Origin: Pantoea sp. CCBC3-3-1 | GTDB lineage: Bacteria > Pseudomonadota > Gammaproteobacteria > Enterobacterales > Enterobacteriaceae | Direction: 5' to 3' | Length of the DNA stretch: 64,000 nucleotides | Assembly (NCBI RefSeq): GCF_007981265.1 | Contig: NZ_CP034363.1 | Coordinates: 3,038,001 to 3,102,000, forward strand | Shown: in pieces, positions 52,497-61,985 of the stretch | Layout of the letters: each line of letters begins with the position of its first letter | How positions within the stretch are numbered: the stretch's first letter is position 1 | Notes under the pieces: generated by a model | What the model was told of the DNA's origin: nothing | Database searches by the model: none | What the model saw: only the letters and a program-made list of their open reading frames with translations | Made by a program: the position numbers and the translations under genes

Positions 52497-53386
52497 CGGG
52501 TATGGATACGCACTTGCTTAAGATCGCCGATCAAATCGGGTCCCTGCGGCTGCCATTTTAGTTGCTGCTGCGTGATTGCACTTGAAGCCGACATGTCCTG
52601 AGCGACAAATTTACTCATCCAGCCGAAATGCTCTGCTGCTTTGGCTGCGTCAATGCTTATGGCCGGCACGTTAAGAATATAGCCAATGGTTTCAGCAATC
52701 TTGCGCATCGTAATACCCTCTTCTGCCACGGCATGATATCGACTTCCCGGGCTATTTTTTTCCAGCGCCAGAACATACAGCAAAGCCGCATCGCTGAGAT
52801 GGACTGCCGACCAGCAATTCTGGCCCTCTTCGATAAAGGCGGAAAATCCTTTTTGCCGGGCAATCTCAATCAGTGGCGTAATTAAACCTTGCTTTAAGGG
52901 ATTATGAACCTGCGAAAGCCGGATCACAGAGACATTAACGCCCTCTTTTAATGCATTGATACCTGCCAGCTCTGACGCCTTACGCGGGTTCTGATGTTCA
53001 GCATTAAAATGGTTTTCAACAGCCAGCACGTTCTGCCCTGATGACCCCAGCCCGACGGCAGAAGTAATAATCAACGGCCGCTGCGTTCCCTTCAGCGCAC
53101 TGGCCATGGCGTCAATAACCCGGCGGTCCGTTTCACAGTTCGCAAGAAAGGTGGAAAAATCGTGATTAAATGCGGTATGTATTACGCCATCACTTAACGC
53201 AGCGCCGCTTCGCAGACTGTCAGGATCCGCAAGGTCGCCGAAATGAGCCTCAACGCCTGCGGCAGATAGCGCTGCTGCCCCCTGCTGGCTTCGGGCAAGC
53301 CCGATGACCTGATAGCCGGCAGCAATCAGCTGAGCGGCAACAGCCGTGCCAATAAAACCGGTCGCACCCGTGAGAAAAATACGCAT
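52493..53386 (-). CDS. Atypical SDR / NAD(P)-binding epimerase-like protein
   Basis: 297 residues with an N-terminal Rossmann glycine motif (MRIFLTGATGFIGTAVAAQL) and AHFGDLADPDSLR, of the extended/atypical SDR type related to NAD-dependent epimerases. The usual YxxxK catalytic pair is not clear, so activity is uncertain. Divergent from an AraC regulator 125 bp away that probably controls it. Confidence 0.85.
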   Translation of the reverse strand: MRIFLTGATGFIGTAVAAQLIAAGYQVIGLARSQQGAAALSAAGVEAHFGDLADPDSLRSGAALSDGVIHTAFNHDFSTFLANCETDRRVIDAMASALKGTQRPLIITSAVGLGSSGQNVLAVENHFNAEHQNPRKASELAGINALKEGVNVSVIRLSQVHNPLKQGLITPLIEIARQKGFSAFIEEGQNCWSAVHLSDAALLYVLALEKNSPGSRYHAVAEEGITMRKIAETIGYILNVPAISIDAAKAAEHFGWMSKFVAQDMSASSAITQQQLKWQPQGPDLIGDLKQVRIHTR

Positions 53387-53511
53387 CTTCAGCCCGCCCT
53401 TATGTCAGTAATGGATTGCTGTTACAACCCGGTACGGCTACTTTAGGGGTAAGCTGTAATACGATCTATGTTACAGAGTCGCTGTTTTATGTCTAATCGT
53501 CCGGAGCAGGT

Positions 53512-54462
53512 ATGGATCCGCTTTCTCAGCTGCTATCGCTACTTAAACCTGAAAGCTATGTTTCAGGCGGAGTCGTCCTGAACCCTCAACGGGCGGTGCA
53601 ATGGCCGTCACATGACGGGGTGAAATGTTATGCCGTGGTGTCAGGCGCGTGTTGGCTGTCAGTGGAGGGTCTTGCCGAGCCTGTACGGCTTACTGCCGGT
53701 GATTGCTATCTGTTGCCCCCTGGCCCGCCTTTCCAACTGGCGACCGATTTATCGTTGCAACCGATCGACTTTCAGGCTGTTCGTACCGAAATGGTTTCAG
53801 ATATAGCCGCAAAAGCTGACGAAAAGTCGGCCTGTTTTCTTGTCGGCGGTCATTTTCTGCTGGCTGGCCGCCCTGCGCAGATGCTTTTACGTTCACTGCC
53901 ACCCGTTGTGCATATTCAGAAAAGCTCAGACCGGGCAGCAATGTACTGGGCGCTTGAAAGGATGGCGGAGGAGGTGCGGGATCCTCAGCCTGGCAGCGGG
54001 CTGATCGTGCAACAGCTGGCGTTTATGCTGTTAATCCAGGCGCTGCGTCTACACGTGAATGACAGATCTGAGACGAAGAGCGGCTGGCTTATTGCGTTGA
54101 AGGATAAACAACTGAGCGTCGCAATTGCCTGTATGCACGATAACCCCGGGCATAACTGGACGCTGGAAAAGCTTGCAAAACAGGCTGGTATGTCCCGTTC
54201 AGCCTTTGCAAAACACTTTAAGGAAACGGTAGGTACTGCACCGATTGAATACCTGACGCAATGGAAAATGATGCTGGCCTGCGACCGGTTACAGAATTCA
54301 GATGATTCCATCCTGCGCATTTCAACATCATTAGGCTATGAATCAGTAAGCGCTTTTGGAAAAGCGTTTAAACGCGTTATTGGCTGCTCTCCGGGAAGGT
54401 TGTCCAACAAGATTACCGATCGCCAAAATCTCTCACGTCAGTCATCAACAACGCCTCTTTAA
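53512..54462 (+). CDS. AraC-family regulator with cupin N-terminus
   Basis: 316 residues: an N-terminal cupin sensor (CYAVVSGACWLSVEGLAEPV, LTAGDCYLLPPGPPFQLATD) and two C-terminal HTH motifs (WTLEKLAKQAGMSRSAFAKH; ISTSLGYESVSAFGKAFKRV). This architecture is common in repressor/activators of adjacent SDR or oxidoreductase genes. Its 3' end overlaps that of the convergent dehydrogenase gene by 50 bp. Confidence 0.9.
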   Translation: MDPLSQLLSLLKPESYVSGGVVLNPQRAVQWPSHDGVKCYAVVSGACWLSVEGLAEPVRLTAGDCYLLPPGPPFQLATDLSLQPIDFQAVRTEMVSDIAAKADEKSACFLVGGHFLLAGRPAQMLLRSLPPVVHIQKSSDRAAMYWALERMAEEVRDPQPGSGLIVQQLAFMLLIQALRLHVNDRSETKSGWLIALKDKQLSVAIACMHDNPGHNWTLEKLAKQAGMSRSAFAKHFKETVGTAPIEYLTQWKMMLACDRLQNSDDSILRISTSLGYESVSAFGKAFKRVIGCSPGRLSNKITDRQNLSRQSSTTPL

Positions 54463-55498
54463 GCGCCGGTTGCGTGAGGGTAAACGGCAAATCGCCCAGA
54501 CTGGCTGTGGGAAAGTGAATGGCGGCGGCAATCTGCTCAATACGCTCAGCGCGATCGCCCTGCAAAGCGGGCAAACGTAGCGGACTGCCAAAATGACGCA
54601 GCAGCGCCAGTAGTTCAGCATCGGGTTGATCGTTGCGGTTCGCCACCAGCGACTGGATTAGCAGGCTGAACCCCACCTTTTCACCGTGCAGCCAGCCGTG
54701 TAATTCGGGCTGATGCGTTAGCGCATCGTGGATGACATGCGCAAAGCCCGGCGTATCCAGGGAGCCGCGCACGCTGTTTGCCAGCCCGGCCAGCACGATA
54801 TTCGCTTCAATGACCTTTTCCAGCGCCTGCGTAACCTGCTGCTGTTGATTATCCCGCACCGCCTCCTCGCCCCAGCGTTGGAAAATCTCAACGGCCTGCC
54901 ATGCCGCCGACACCTTTACATCCAGCGCCAGCTGATGCGGGTTGTGCCGCTGATAAGGTTCAAACTCAATCCATTTTGCCAGTGCATCAACGATCCCTGC
55001 GCGCAGATAGCGCACATCGCTTTGCGCAATCACCTCGCTGTCGACCAGGATCAGTGCCGGCATCGCGTCCAGCGGCTGGCTTCTGAGATGGCCGCCCGCC
55101 GCGTTATACACGATCGCCAGCGGCGACCAGGCTGCACAGGTTGCTGCCAGCGTCGGCAACGCAATCAGTACACGATCGCCCAGCGCGTTATTAACCGCTT
55201 TTGCCGTATCCAGCACGCGACCGCCGCCAATGGCCAGAATGCCTTCTGCGCCCTGTTCGAGCAGCTTTTGCTGAAACCGCGCGATATTGTCGTCTGTGCA
55301 TTCCCCGGACAAATAGTCGAGCTGCCAGCGGATCCCGGTGCGATCCAGGCTTTCACTCAGCGACGGGTTCACCGCCCGCCAGGCACGCGGTGAAGTCAGA
55401 ATGCGTAAGTGAGCGGCCAGCGGACGGATCAGTTCACCCGCCTGATGACGTAGCCCGGCCTGCTGTTCATAGCGAGCTGGGGATTTTATGGTAAACAT
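54413..55498 (-). CDS. Iron-containing alcohol dehydrogenase-like oxidoreductase (YbdH/HcxA-like)
   Basis: 361 residues of the GldA/YbdH branch: EGILAIGGGRVLDTAKAVNN (NAD-binding GGG), VLIALPTLAATCAAWSPLAI, LRAGIVDALAKWIEFEPYQR (Asp ligand), and the metal His residues in FAHVIHDALTHQPELHGWLH and GEKVGF. YbdH reduces 2-oxo acids such as 2-oxobutyrate and 2-oxo-4-methylthiobutyrate-like compounds; with the methionine transporter genes upstream, a role in methionine-derived oxo acids is attractive. It is 17 bp behind the permease gene. Confidence 0.82.
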   Translation of the reverse strand: MFTIKSPARYEQQAGLRHQAGELIRPLAAHLRILTSPRAWRAVNPSLSESLDRTGIRWQLDYLSGECTDDNIARFQQKLLEQGAEGILAIGGGRVLDTAKAVNNALGDRVLIALPTLAATCAAWSPLAIVYNAAGGHLRSQPLDAMPALILVDSEVIAQSDVRYLRAGIVDALAKWIEFEPYQRHNPHQLALDVKVSAAWQAVEIFQRWGEEAVRDNQQQQVTQALEKVIEANIVLAGLANSVRGSLDTPGFAHVIHDALTHQPELHGWLHGEKVGFSLLIQSLVANRNDQPDAELLALLRHFGSPLRLPALQGDRAERIEQIAAAIHFPTASLGDLPFTLTQPALKEALLMTDVRDFGDR

Positions 55499-55515
55499 GC
55501 CGACATCCTTATAAT

Positions 55516-56184
55516 TTAGCGACGATAAGCTAATGAACGAACCAGACGATCGCCTGATTTCTGCACGAGAAGTACCAGCAGCAGCAGTACGATTACCGTC
55601 GCCGCCATCAGCGTGTTATCGAAGCGTTGATAACCATAGCGAATAGCCAGATCGCCTAATCCGCCGCCGCCCACCACACCGGCCATGGCAGAAAAGCCAA
55701 TCAGCATCACCGTCGTCAGGGTGATGCCGGCAACCAATGCAGGAAGCGCCTCCGGCAGCAGCACGCGGCTCACAATATGCCAGTGGCTGCCGCCCATCGA
55801 AATCACGGCCTCAATACGACCGCGATCGACCTCATCCAGCGCGTTTTCCACGATGCGGGAAAAAAAAGGGAATGCGCCAAGCGTAATCGGCACCACGGCG
55901 GCGGTGCTGCCCAGCGCCGTGCCGACAATCAGCCGCGTTACCGGGATCATGGCAATCAGCAGAATCACAAAGGGTAGCGCACGACCGATATTCACCACGC
56001 AATTCAGCACGATGGACAGAGTACGGTTTGGAATAATGCCTTCTTTGCGGGTCAAAAACAGCAACACGCCCACGGGCAAACCGATGGCCACGGTAAAGAT
56101 CGCTGCCAGCGCCACCATGTAAAGCGTTTCCAGCGTGGCGTTGAGCATCAAATCCTGAAAACGATCCCAATTTACGCTACGCAT
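55516..56184 (-). CDS. D/L-methionine-type ABC permease (MetI-like), copy 2
   Basis: 222 residues, five membrane segments: [60 protein letters not shown] (coupling loop) and [20 protein letters not shown] followed by YQRFD, all typical of MetI. Overlaps the ATPase gene by 13 bp. About 222 residues long, like copy 1. Confidence 0.9.
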   Translation of the reverse strand: MRSVNWDRFQDLMLNATLETLYMVALAAIFTVAIGLPVGVLLFLTRKEGIIPNRTLSIVLNCVVNIGRALPFVILLIAMIPVTRLIVGTALGSTAAVVPITLGAFPFFSRIVENALDEVDRGRIEAVISMGGSHWHIVSRVLLPEALPALVAGITLTTVMLIGFSAMAGVVGGGGLGDLAIRYGYQRFDNTLMAATVIVLLLLVLLVQKSGDRLVRSLAYRR

Positions 56185-56960
56185 CGCGTCTCCACCTCCA
56201 CCCGATGTTTTGCCAGAAACGCCCGGTCGGTCTCGCCATCCTGCAACAGCATCTCCCGCAGCCGCCCATTTTTGTGCGCCATAATCTGATCCAGCGTGCC
56301 GCTTTCAATCAGTCTGCCCTGCTCCAGCAGCGCGGCACCGTGGCAAATACGTTTTACCACGGTCATTTCATGGGTAATCAGAACGACCGTGATGTTGAGC
56401 TGCTGCTGAATGTCCGCCAGCAGGTCGAGAATGGAGCGCGTTGTTTCGGGGTCGAGCGCGCTGGTGGCCTCATCGCACAGCAGATAGTTCGGCTCGGCCG
56501 CCAGCGCCCGGGCAATGCCGACGCGCTGTTTTTGGCCGCCAGAGAGTTGCGAAGGCCAGGCATCGCCAAACTTTTCCAGCCCGACCAGCTTCAGCAAGGC
56601 GGCCACTCGCGCCTGCCGCGCTTTTACCGGCACGCCCGCGATTTCCAGCGGCAAATCAATGTTGTCATTAACGGTACGGGAGTGCAGCAGATTGAAATGC
56701 TGGAATATCATGCCAGTCTGCTGACGCTGTTGGCGCAGCTGCTTTACGCTGAGCTGGCTGATATCCTTCCCGTCAACGATCACGCGCCCGGAGGTCGGCT
56801 GTTCCAGCCGGTTCAGGCAGCGTAACAGGGTGCTTTTTCCCGCGCCGCTGCGGCCCACAATGCCAAAAATGGTGCGTGCTTCTATGGTCAGCGAGATATC
56901 CGCTAACGCCGGCGCTGCTGCGCCGGGATACCTTTTACTGATGTTCTCGAGTTTAATCAT
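56172..56960 (-). CDS. Methionine-type ABC ATPase (MetN-like) lacking the NIL domain
   Basis: 262 residues: Walker [31 protein letters not shown], signature [16 protein letters not shown], Walker [17 protein letters not shown]. MetN is normally about 340 residues with a C-terminal NIL (ACT-like) domain that binds methionine and shuts transport; this one ends shortly after the ATPase domain, so it should escape that feedback. ATG 56960 ([13 protein letters not shown]) overlaps the binding-protein stop by 8 bp. Confidence 0.9.
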   Translation of the reverse strand: MIKLENISKRYPGAAAPALADISLTIEARTIFGIVGRSGAGKSTLLRCLNRLEQPTSGRVIVDGKDISQLSVKQLRQQRQQTGMIFQHFNLLHSRTVNDNIDLPLEIAGVPVKARQARVAALLKLVGLEKFGDAWPSQLSGGQKQRVGIARALAAEPNYLLCDEATSALDPETTRSILDLLADIQQQLNITVVLITHEMTVVKRICHGAALLEQGRLIESGTLDQIMAHKNGRLREMLLQDGETDRAFLAKHRVEVETRCVA

Positions 56961-57759
56961 GTTTAAGGCCTTCAACCGGGATCACCGATCCGTTGTAATT
57001 TTTACGGATAAACTCGGCCACCTGCGGCGAAGTCAGATCTTTCGCTAACTCCGCGATGCGGGGATCTTTCAGTCGTTCAGGCGTTGTCACCAGCAGGTTG
57101 GCATACGGATTATGATCGGCCGATTCCAACGCTAACGCGTCTTTCGCCGGAACCAGACCCGCTTCCAGCGCATAGTTACCGTTGATGATCGCCGCATCAA
57201 CATCATCCAGCGCACGCGGGATCTGCGGCGATTCGATCTGGATTATTTTAAGTTTTTTCGGGTTATCGCTGATATCCGCTGGCGTCACCAGCGTCGAAGC
57301 GGCATCGCCGACAGACTTCAGTTTCAGCAATCCGTTTTTCTGTAGCAGCCACAATGAACGGCTCAGGTTTGGCGCATTATTGGGTACCGCAATGCTGGCC
57401 CCTTCAGGCAATGCTGCCAACGACTTCACCTTATGTGAATAAAGGCCCAAAGGTTCGATGTGCACCGCTGCGGCAACGCTAAAGGTTTTGCCCAACGCTT
57501 TTTCCTGATCTTTTAAATAAGGCAGGTGCTGAAAATAGTTAGCATCAACTTCACCTGAAGCTAATAATTCATTCGGATTGATACCGCCGCTGCTCATTTC
57601 AATAATTTTCAAATCCAGTTTCGGATCGATCGTTTTTACGTATTCCAGAATTTCCGCATGGGGAACCGGATCGGCGGCCACGCGCAAGGGTGCAGCATGA
57701 AGCGTTTGTGCAACAAATAAAGCGGTCCCGGCTAATGTATAAAAAGCAGCTTTCATCAT
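56953..57759 (-). CDS. NLPA-family binding protein (MetQ-like), copy 2
   Basis: 268 residues: signal peptide ([17 protein letters not shown]) without a lipobox Cys, then the NLPA fold: [60 protein letters not shown] and [12 protein letters not shown]. MetQ of E. coli is a lipoprotein; this one should be soluble in the periplasm. The ligand is likely methionine or a related sulfur compound. Confidence 0.88.
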   Translation of the reverse strand: MMKAAFYTLAGTALFVAQTLHAAPLRVAADPVPHAEILEYVKTIDPKLDLKIIEMSSGGINPNELLASGEVDANYFQHLPYLKDQEKALGKTFSVAAAVHIEPLGLYSHKVKSLAALPEGASIAVPNNAPNLSRSLWLLQKNGLLKLKSVGDAASTLVTPADISDNPKKLKIIQIESPQIPRALDDVDAAIINGNYALEAGLVPAKDALALESADHNPYANLLVTTPERLKDPRIAELAKDLTSPQVAEFIRKNYNGSVIPVEGLKHD

Positions 57760-57761
57760 TT

Positions 57762-58787
57762 TTATTTTCTCAGTGTGTTATTTAAATATTCCGCATAAAA
57801 GCGGTTGGCGACGTCAGGATGGGAACGTAAACGGCCTTTTAAATAATTCCAGCCGACCTCACGTAATAACGGATTTAACGGATCGCTGGTTGGCCCCTGC
57901 GCCAGTTTCGCCAGCGATTCAGACAGCTGATAAACCGGCACCACGGCATTCAGCTGCGCGCCAAGGAAAAAGGCCACTGACAGTCGTTCGCGATTGCCCT
58001 GCGGCGATACCACACGGTGCACGGTGGCCCGCAGATAGCCGTTGGTGGCCAGTTCCAGAAGCTCGCCAATGTTCACCACAAAAGATCCCGGCAACGGCGC
58101 GGCATCCACCCAGTTTTCCGGCGTCACCTCAACCTGTAAGCCAGCCTGGTCATCCTGCAACAGCAGCGTTAAAAAACCGGAATCTTTATGCGCGCCGACG
58201 CCCTGACGAGATTCGCCATCGGCACGGCCGGGATAGCGGATCAGTTTGATATGTTCGTTGGGAAACTCACCGTACAGGTCGTCGAAGGCATTGCGCGGCA
58301 GCGACAGCGCCTCGGCAAAGGCACGCAGCAGTTCCAGCGCCACGCTGGTCATCTCCTGCTGCCAGCGGGTCAGTAAGCTGCGCAGTTCGGGCAAGGTTTC
58401 AGGCCACTGATTGGGGCCTTGCAGGCGCTCCCACGGCGCGTCAGGATTGTCGATGGCCGGGCGTTCCGCACCGATATCAAACTGTTCCCGATAGTCCGGC
58501 TGGCTGCGGGTAATTTCGGAACCCGCGCGGTTATAGCCGCGGAAATGCGGCGAGTTGGCCATTTGTACGCTGAGCTTTTCCTGCTCTGGCAGCGCAAAGA
58601 ACTGGCGGGAGACACGTTGCACATCATCTAATAACCGCTGAGAAATACCGTGGCCGGTCAGATAAAAGAATCCAACGTCACGAGCGGCGTTATTTAATTT
58701 TTCCAGGAAAGCTTTACGTTGTCCGTAATCGCCATTTAGTTGAGTAAGATCAATCACCGGCAAGGATAATGTCTGCGCTGTGCTCAT
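57762..58787 (-). CDS. Isopenicillin-N-synthase-like 2-oxoglutarate/Fe(II) oxygenase
   Basis: 341 residues: DIOX_N region (LPVIDLTQLNGDYGQRKAFL; DVGFFYLTGHGIS) and the jelly-roll core with the iron triad His200-X-Asp202 (GVGAHKDSGFLTLLLQD) and His257 (ATVHRVVSP), plus RLSVAFF, the Arg-X-Ser pair for the 2-oxoglutarate carboxylate. It lies 2 bp before the MetQ-like gene, so the imported ligand or a product is probably hydroxylated or desulfurised by it; TauD-type desulfurisation is one possibility though TauD belongs to another branch. Confidence 0.87.
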   Translation of the reverse strand: MSTAQTLSLPVIDLTQLNGDYGQRKAFLEKLNNAARDVGFFYLTGHGISQRLLDDVQRVSRQFFALPEQEKLSVQMANSPHFRGYNRAGSEITRSQPDYREQFDIGAERPAIDNPDAPWERLQGPNQWPETLPELRSLLTRWQQEMTSVALELLRAFAEALSLPRNAFDDLYGEFPNEHIKLIRYPGRADGESRQGVGAHKDSGFLTLLLQDDQAGLQVEVTPENWVDAAPLPGSFVVNIGELLELATNGYLRATVHRVVSPQGNRERLSVAFFLGAQLNAVVPVYQLSESLAKLAQGPTSDPLNPLLREVGWNYLKGRLRSHPDVANRFYAEYLNNTLRK

Positions 58788-58946
58788 CTTGTTTCGCCCT
58801 GCTTATTTAGAAGGTTTTACCTTGCCATTTCGTCATGGGCTGTACTACGAAGTTATCGTTCTTTCGATATGCAAAAGCTTTATGAGTCTGATGCGGCTAA
58901 TGATTCAGCCAGACCCATTTTGGGGAAATGGCATGCACGTTAAAAT

Positions 58947-61298
58947 TTATGGCGACCATTTCACAAATTGCGGCGGCTGCCAGGCGGTAATTTCCGGCAG
59001 CGGTAAATCAAAGCGCTCAATATCAACGAAGCAGGTTTGTGCGCTGCATCCCTGGCCTAAGCGCGAGCTGCCAGTATCCGTTGTTAATACGTTGGGATTA
59101 CCGTGTTTATCCAGCGAACGCGCCTGCTGAGGATCTAACGGATCGTACCAGGCTCCGGTAGATATCTGTACTACACCCGGTAAAATGTCAGGCGTTAAAA
59201 TAACGCCCGCCAGCAGCTCGCCGCGATCGTTAAAAACTTTGACGATCTCGCCATCGCGAATGTCCCGTGCCGCGGCATCCTGCGGGTGCATCCATAGCGG
59301 TTCTCGCCCGTGGATTTTGCTCTGCTGACTAACCAGGCCGTGATCGTACTGGCTGTGCAAGCGCGTACGCGGCTGGCTGGAGAGCAGATGCAGCGGCCAG
59401 CGCCGTTTTTGTTCCTGCTGCGCCGCCTGTTCCGGTGCATGCCAGTAAGCGTGTCCAGGTGCTTCCTCATAACCCCAGGCCGCGACCGTAGCGGAAAACA
59501 GCTCGATTTTACCTGACGGCGTGCTGAGTGGCGCAGCATCGGGATTGTCGCGAAAAGCCTTGAGCAGGATTTGCGGTTCCGACGGGCGTGCGTACTCCAG
59601 CTTGCCCTGCGCCCAAAACGTCGCGAAATCAGGCAGGGCAATGCCTTCCGCTTCTGCGCGTGGACGGGACGCCTGATAAATATTTTCCAGCCAGCCACGG
59701 ACATCGCGCCCTTCGGTAAAGCGGCTGCCGAAGCCCAGCTTGTCGGCCAGCAAAGAGAAAATGGTATAGTCGTCACGCGCTTCGGCGAACGGCGGCAGGT
59801 GCTGGCGCATGGCGATCATAAAGCCGTCGTTGCTGGCGCTGCCAATATCCTCCCGCTCCAGCGAAGTGGTGGCTGGCAGTACGATATCGGCGAATTTAGC
59901 CTGTGCCGTCCAGTACTGCTCATGCACCACGACCGTTTCCGGCCGCCGCCATCCCTCGATCAGGCGGTTAAGATCCTGATGATGATGAAAGGTGTTGCCG
60001 CCGGCCCAATAGACCAGGCGAATATCAGGGTAAGTTCGCGTCTTCCCGTCAAACTCATAGGCGTCACCAGGATGCAGCAACATATCGGCGATACGCGCCA
60101 CGGGAATACGCGTATCGACCGCGTTGTCGCCTGCGGGCATGCGCGGGCCGGAAAATCGTCGCCGATCCGCCCCCGCCAGATTGGTGGAGGCATAGCCAAA
60201 ACCGATGCCGCCGCCGGGCGTGCCTATCTGCCCCAGCAGCGCCGTCACGGCAACCAGCGCCCAATAAGCCTGTTCGCCCTGCCGTGCACGCTGTACCGAC
60301 CAGGCCATATTAATCAGGGTCTTTTTCTTCGCCATTTGCCTCGCCAGCTGGCGTATGGCCGTCGCCTCCAGTCCGGTGATTGGCGCGGCCCATTCCGGCG
60401 TTTTGGCTTCGCCTTGTTGATCGCCACGCAGATAAGCCGCATAGCGCTCAAACCCTACCGTATAGCGTGCGACAAAATCGTGCTGAAAGAGATCTTCTTC
60501 AATCAGTACCTGGCAAATCGCCAGCAGCAGCGCGGTATCACTGCCAGGCCGGATCGCCAGCCACTTCGCATCCGGCACGCCGGCCAGATCGTTGCGCACC
60601 GGGCTGACGTTAATGAACTGACAGCCGTTGTCGCTCAGCCTTTGCAACCAGTAGCCAAGCGCGTGATCGTTGGCCCCTCCGCCATTGACCTGAGCATTGC
60701 GCAGCGGCAGTCCGCCTATGGCGACGAACAGCTCACAGTGCTGCGCCAACTCCGCCCAATGCGTGTGCTGGCGCTGAAGCTCGTCGAGATCGCCCAGGAT
60801 ATGCGGCAACACGCGTTCTCCGGCGGCAATGCTGTAGGTGTTGGTGCTGGCCGTGTAACCGCCAAACTGGTTTAAGAACCGGTGCAGCTGGCTCTGGGCA
60901 TGATGGAAACGGCCCGCGCTTGACCAGCCGTAAGAGCCGCCATAGATCGCCTGATTGCCGTGCTCTGTTTTCACTCGTTCAAGTTCGCTTGCTACCAGCG
61001 TCAGCGCCTGTTCCCAGCTCACTTCCACAAACGGCTCTTTACCGCGTCCTTCACGATTGTCGGGCTTGCCCTGAAGATAGCCAAGCCGCACTGCCGGGAG
61101 CCGTACGCGACTGTTACCCTGTACGGCCCCCGGCAGCGACAGACCGATTTTTGACGGCTGCCTGTCCCATGCAACCGGCTCAACGGCGGTCAGCAAGCCA
61201 TTATCGGTGGTGACGCGATACGTTCCCCAGTGGGTGACGGTGAGCTGATGTTCAGCCGCTGCCCGATCGTCGTCAGAGGGATGGCTTACCGTTGACAT
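58947..61298 (-). CDS. Cytoplasmic molybdopterin oxidoreductase, BisC/TorA (DMSO reductase family)-like
   Basis: 783 residues without a Tat signal, so cytoplasmic as BisC. Signs: LTVTHWGTYRVTTDNGLLTA, SKIGLSLPGAVQGNSRVRLP AVRLGYL (start of the cofactor region), NTYSIAAGERVLPHILGDLD with Ser156 as the expected Mo ligand, GSDTALLLAICQVLIEEDLF, WAGGNTFHHHQDLN and a C-terminal molydop_binding domain (RTRLHSQYDHGL; LWMHPQDAAARDIRDGE). No N-terminal Fe-S cluster cysteines. BisC reduces biotin sulfoxide and free methionine-S-sulfoxide; the flanking methionine transporters make methionine sulfoxide or a related S-oxide the likely substrate. Confidence 0.88.
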   Translation of the reverse strand: MSTVSHPSDDDRAAAEHQLTVTHWGTYRVTTDNGLLTAVEPVAWDRQPSKIGLSLPGAVQGNSRVRLPAVRLGYLQGKPDNREGRGKEPFVEVSWEQALTLVASELERVKTEHGNQAIYGGSYGWSSAGRFHHAQSQLHRFLNQFGGYTASTNTYSIAAGERVLPHILGDLDELQRQHTHWAELAQHCELFVAIGGLPLRNAQVNGGGANDHALGYWLQRLSDNGCQFINVSPVRNDLAGVPDAKWLAIRPGSDTALLLAICQVLIEEDLFQHDFVARYTVGFERYAAYLRGDQQGEAKTPEWAAPITGLEATAIRQLARQMAKKKTLINMAWSVQRARQGEQAYWALVAVTALLGQIGTPGGGIGFGYASTNLAGADRRRFSGPRMPAGDNAVDTRIPVARIADMLLHPGDAYEFDGKTRTYPDIRLVYWAGGNTFHHHQDLNRLIEGWRRPETVVVHEQYWTAQAKFADIVLPATTSLEREDIGSASNDGFMIAMRQHLPPFAEARDDYTIFSLLADKLGFGSRFTEGRDVRGWLENIYQASRPRAEAEGIALPDFATFWAQGKLEYARPSEPQILLKAFRDNPDAAPLSTPSGKIELFSATVAAWGYEEAPGHAYWHAPEQAAQQEQKRRWPLHLLSSQPRTRLHSQYDHGLVSQQSKIHGREPLWMHPQDAAARDIRDGEIVKVFNDRGELLAGVILTPDILPGVVQISTGAWYDPLDPQQARSLDKHGNPNVLTTDTGSSRLGQGCSAQTCFVDIERFDLPLPEITAWQPPQFVKWSP

Positions 61299-61316
61299 AA
61301 TTGGCTCTCCTGAAGG

Positions 61317-61985
61317 TTATTCACGACGTATTCGACGCGCCAGACGCGTGCCGAGCGTCTGTAGTAGCTGCACGATGACAATGAGCACCAGCGCGGTGGT
61401 GAGCGTGGTAAAGGCATCAAATCGCTGATAGCCATAGGTAATGGCTAAATCGCCAATGCCGCCGCCGCCCACGGTGCCCGCCATTGCCGTTGCGCCCAGC
61501 AGGCCGATGGTGGCCGTGGTTAGCGCCAGGATGAGCGAGGAGGCGGCTTCGGGCAGCATAAAATGCCAGAGGGTTTGCCAGGTACTCGCGCCCATGGCAT
61601 TGGCCGATTCCAGAATGCCCTCGTCAACCTCCAGCAGCGAACTTTCTACCAGTCTTGCAATGTAAGGCGCGATAAACACCACCAGCGGCACAATCGCGCC
61701 CGCCGTGCCGATAGTGGTGCCGACCAGCCAGCGCGTCAGCGGCAAGATGGTGATTAATAAAATAATAAAAGGCAGCGAACGCAGAACGTTAACCAGCGGA
61801 TTTAACAGTTGATGAAGCACCCGATTGGGTAAAATACCGCCGGGCCGACAGACCACCACTACCATCCCCAGCGGGATGCCGAGCAGCGATCCAAACCCCA
61901 GCGAAATGCCGATCATGACCAGCGTGTCGTGCAGCGCCAGCAGAAACTGCTCGCCGGTAACGGCGGTATCAAAGAATTCAAACAT
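61317..61985 (-). CDS. Methionine-type ABC permease (MetI-like), copy 1
   Basis: 222 residues: LALHDTLVMIGISLGFGSLL, NVLRSLPFIILLITILPLTR, ESANAMGASTWQTLWHFMLP (coupling loop), TAMAGTVGGGGIGDLAITYG followed by YQRFDAF. Overlaps the MetN-like gene by 8 bp. Confidence 0.92.
   Translation of the reverse strand: MFEFFDTAVTGEQFLLALHDTLVMIGISLGFGSLLGIPLGMVVVVCRPGGILPNRVLHQLLNPLVNVLRSLPFIILLITILPLTRWLVGTTIGTAGAIVPLVVFIAPYIARLVESSLLEVDEGILESANAMGASTWQTLWHFMLPEAASSLILALTTATIGLLGATAMAGTVGGGGIGDLAITYGYQRFDAFTTLTTALVLIVIVQLLQTLGTRLARRIRRE

Noticed and set aside
59571..60875. 434-codon open frame on the plus strand
   Set aside because: It lies antisense to the molybdoenzyme gene, in GC-biased codons of a real gene; its translation shows no domain and is low in plausible structure.
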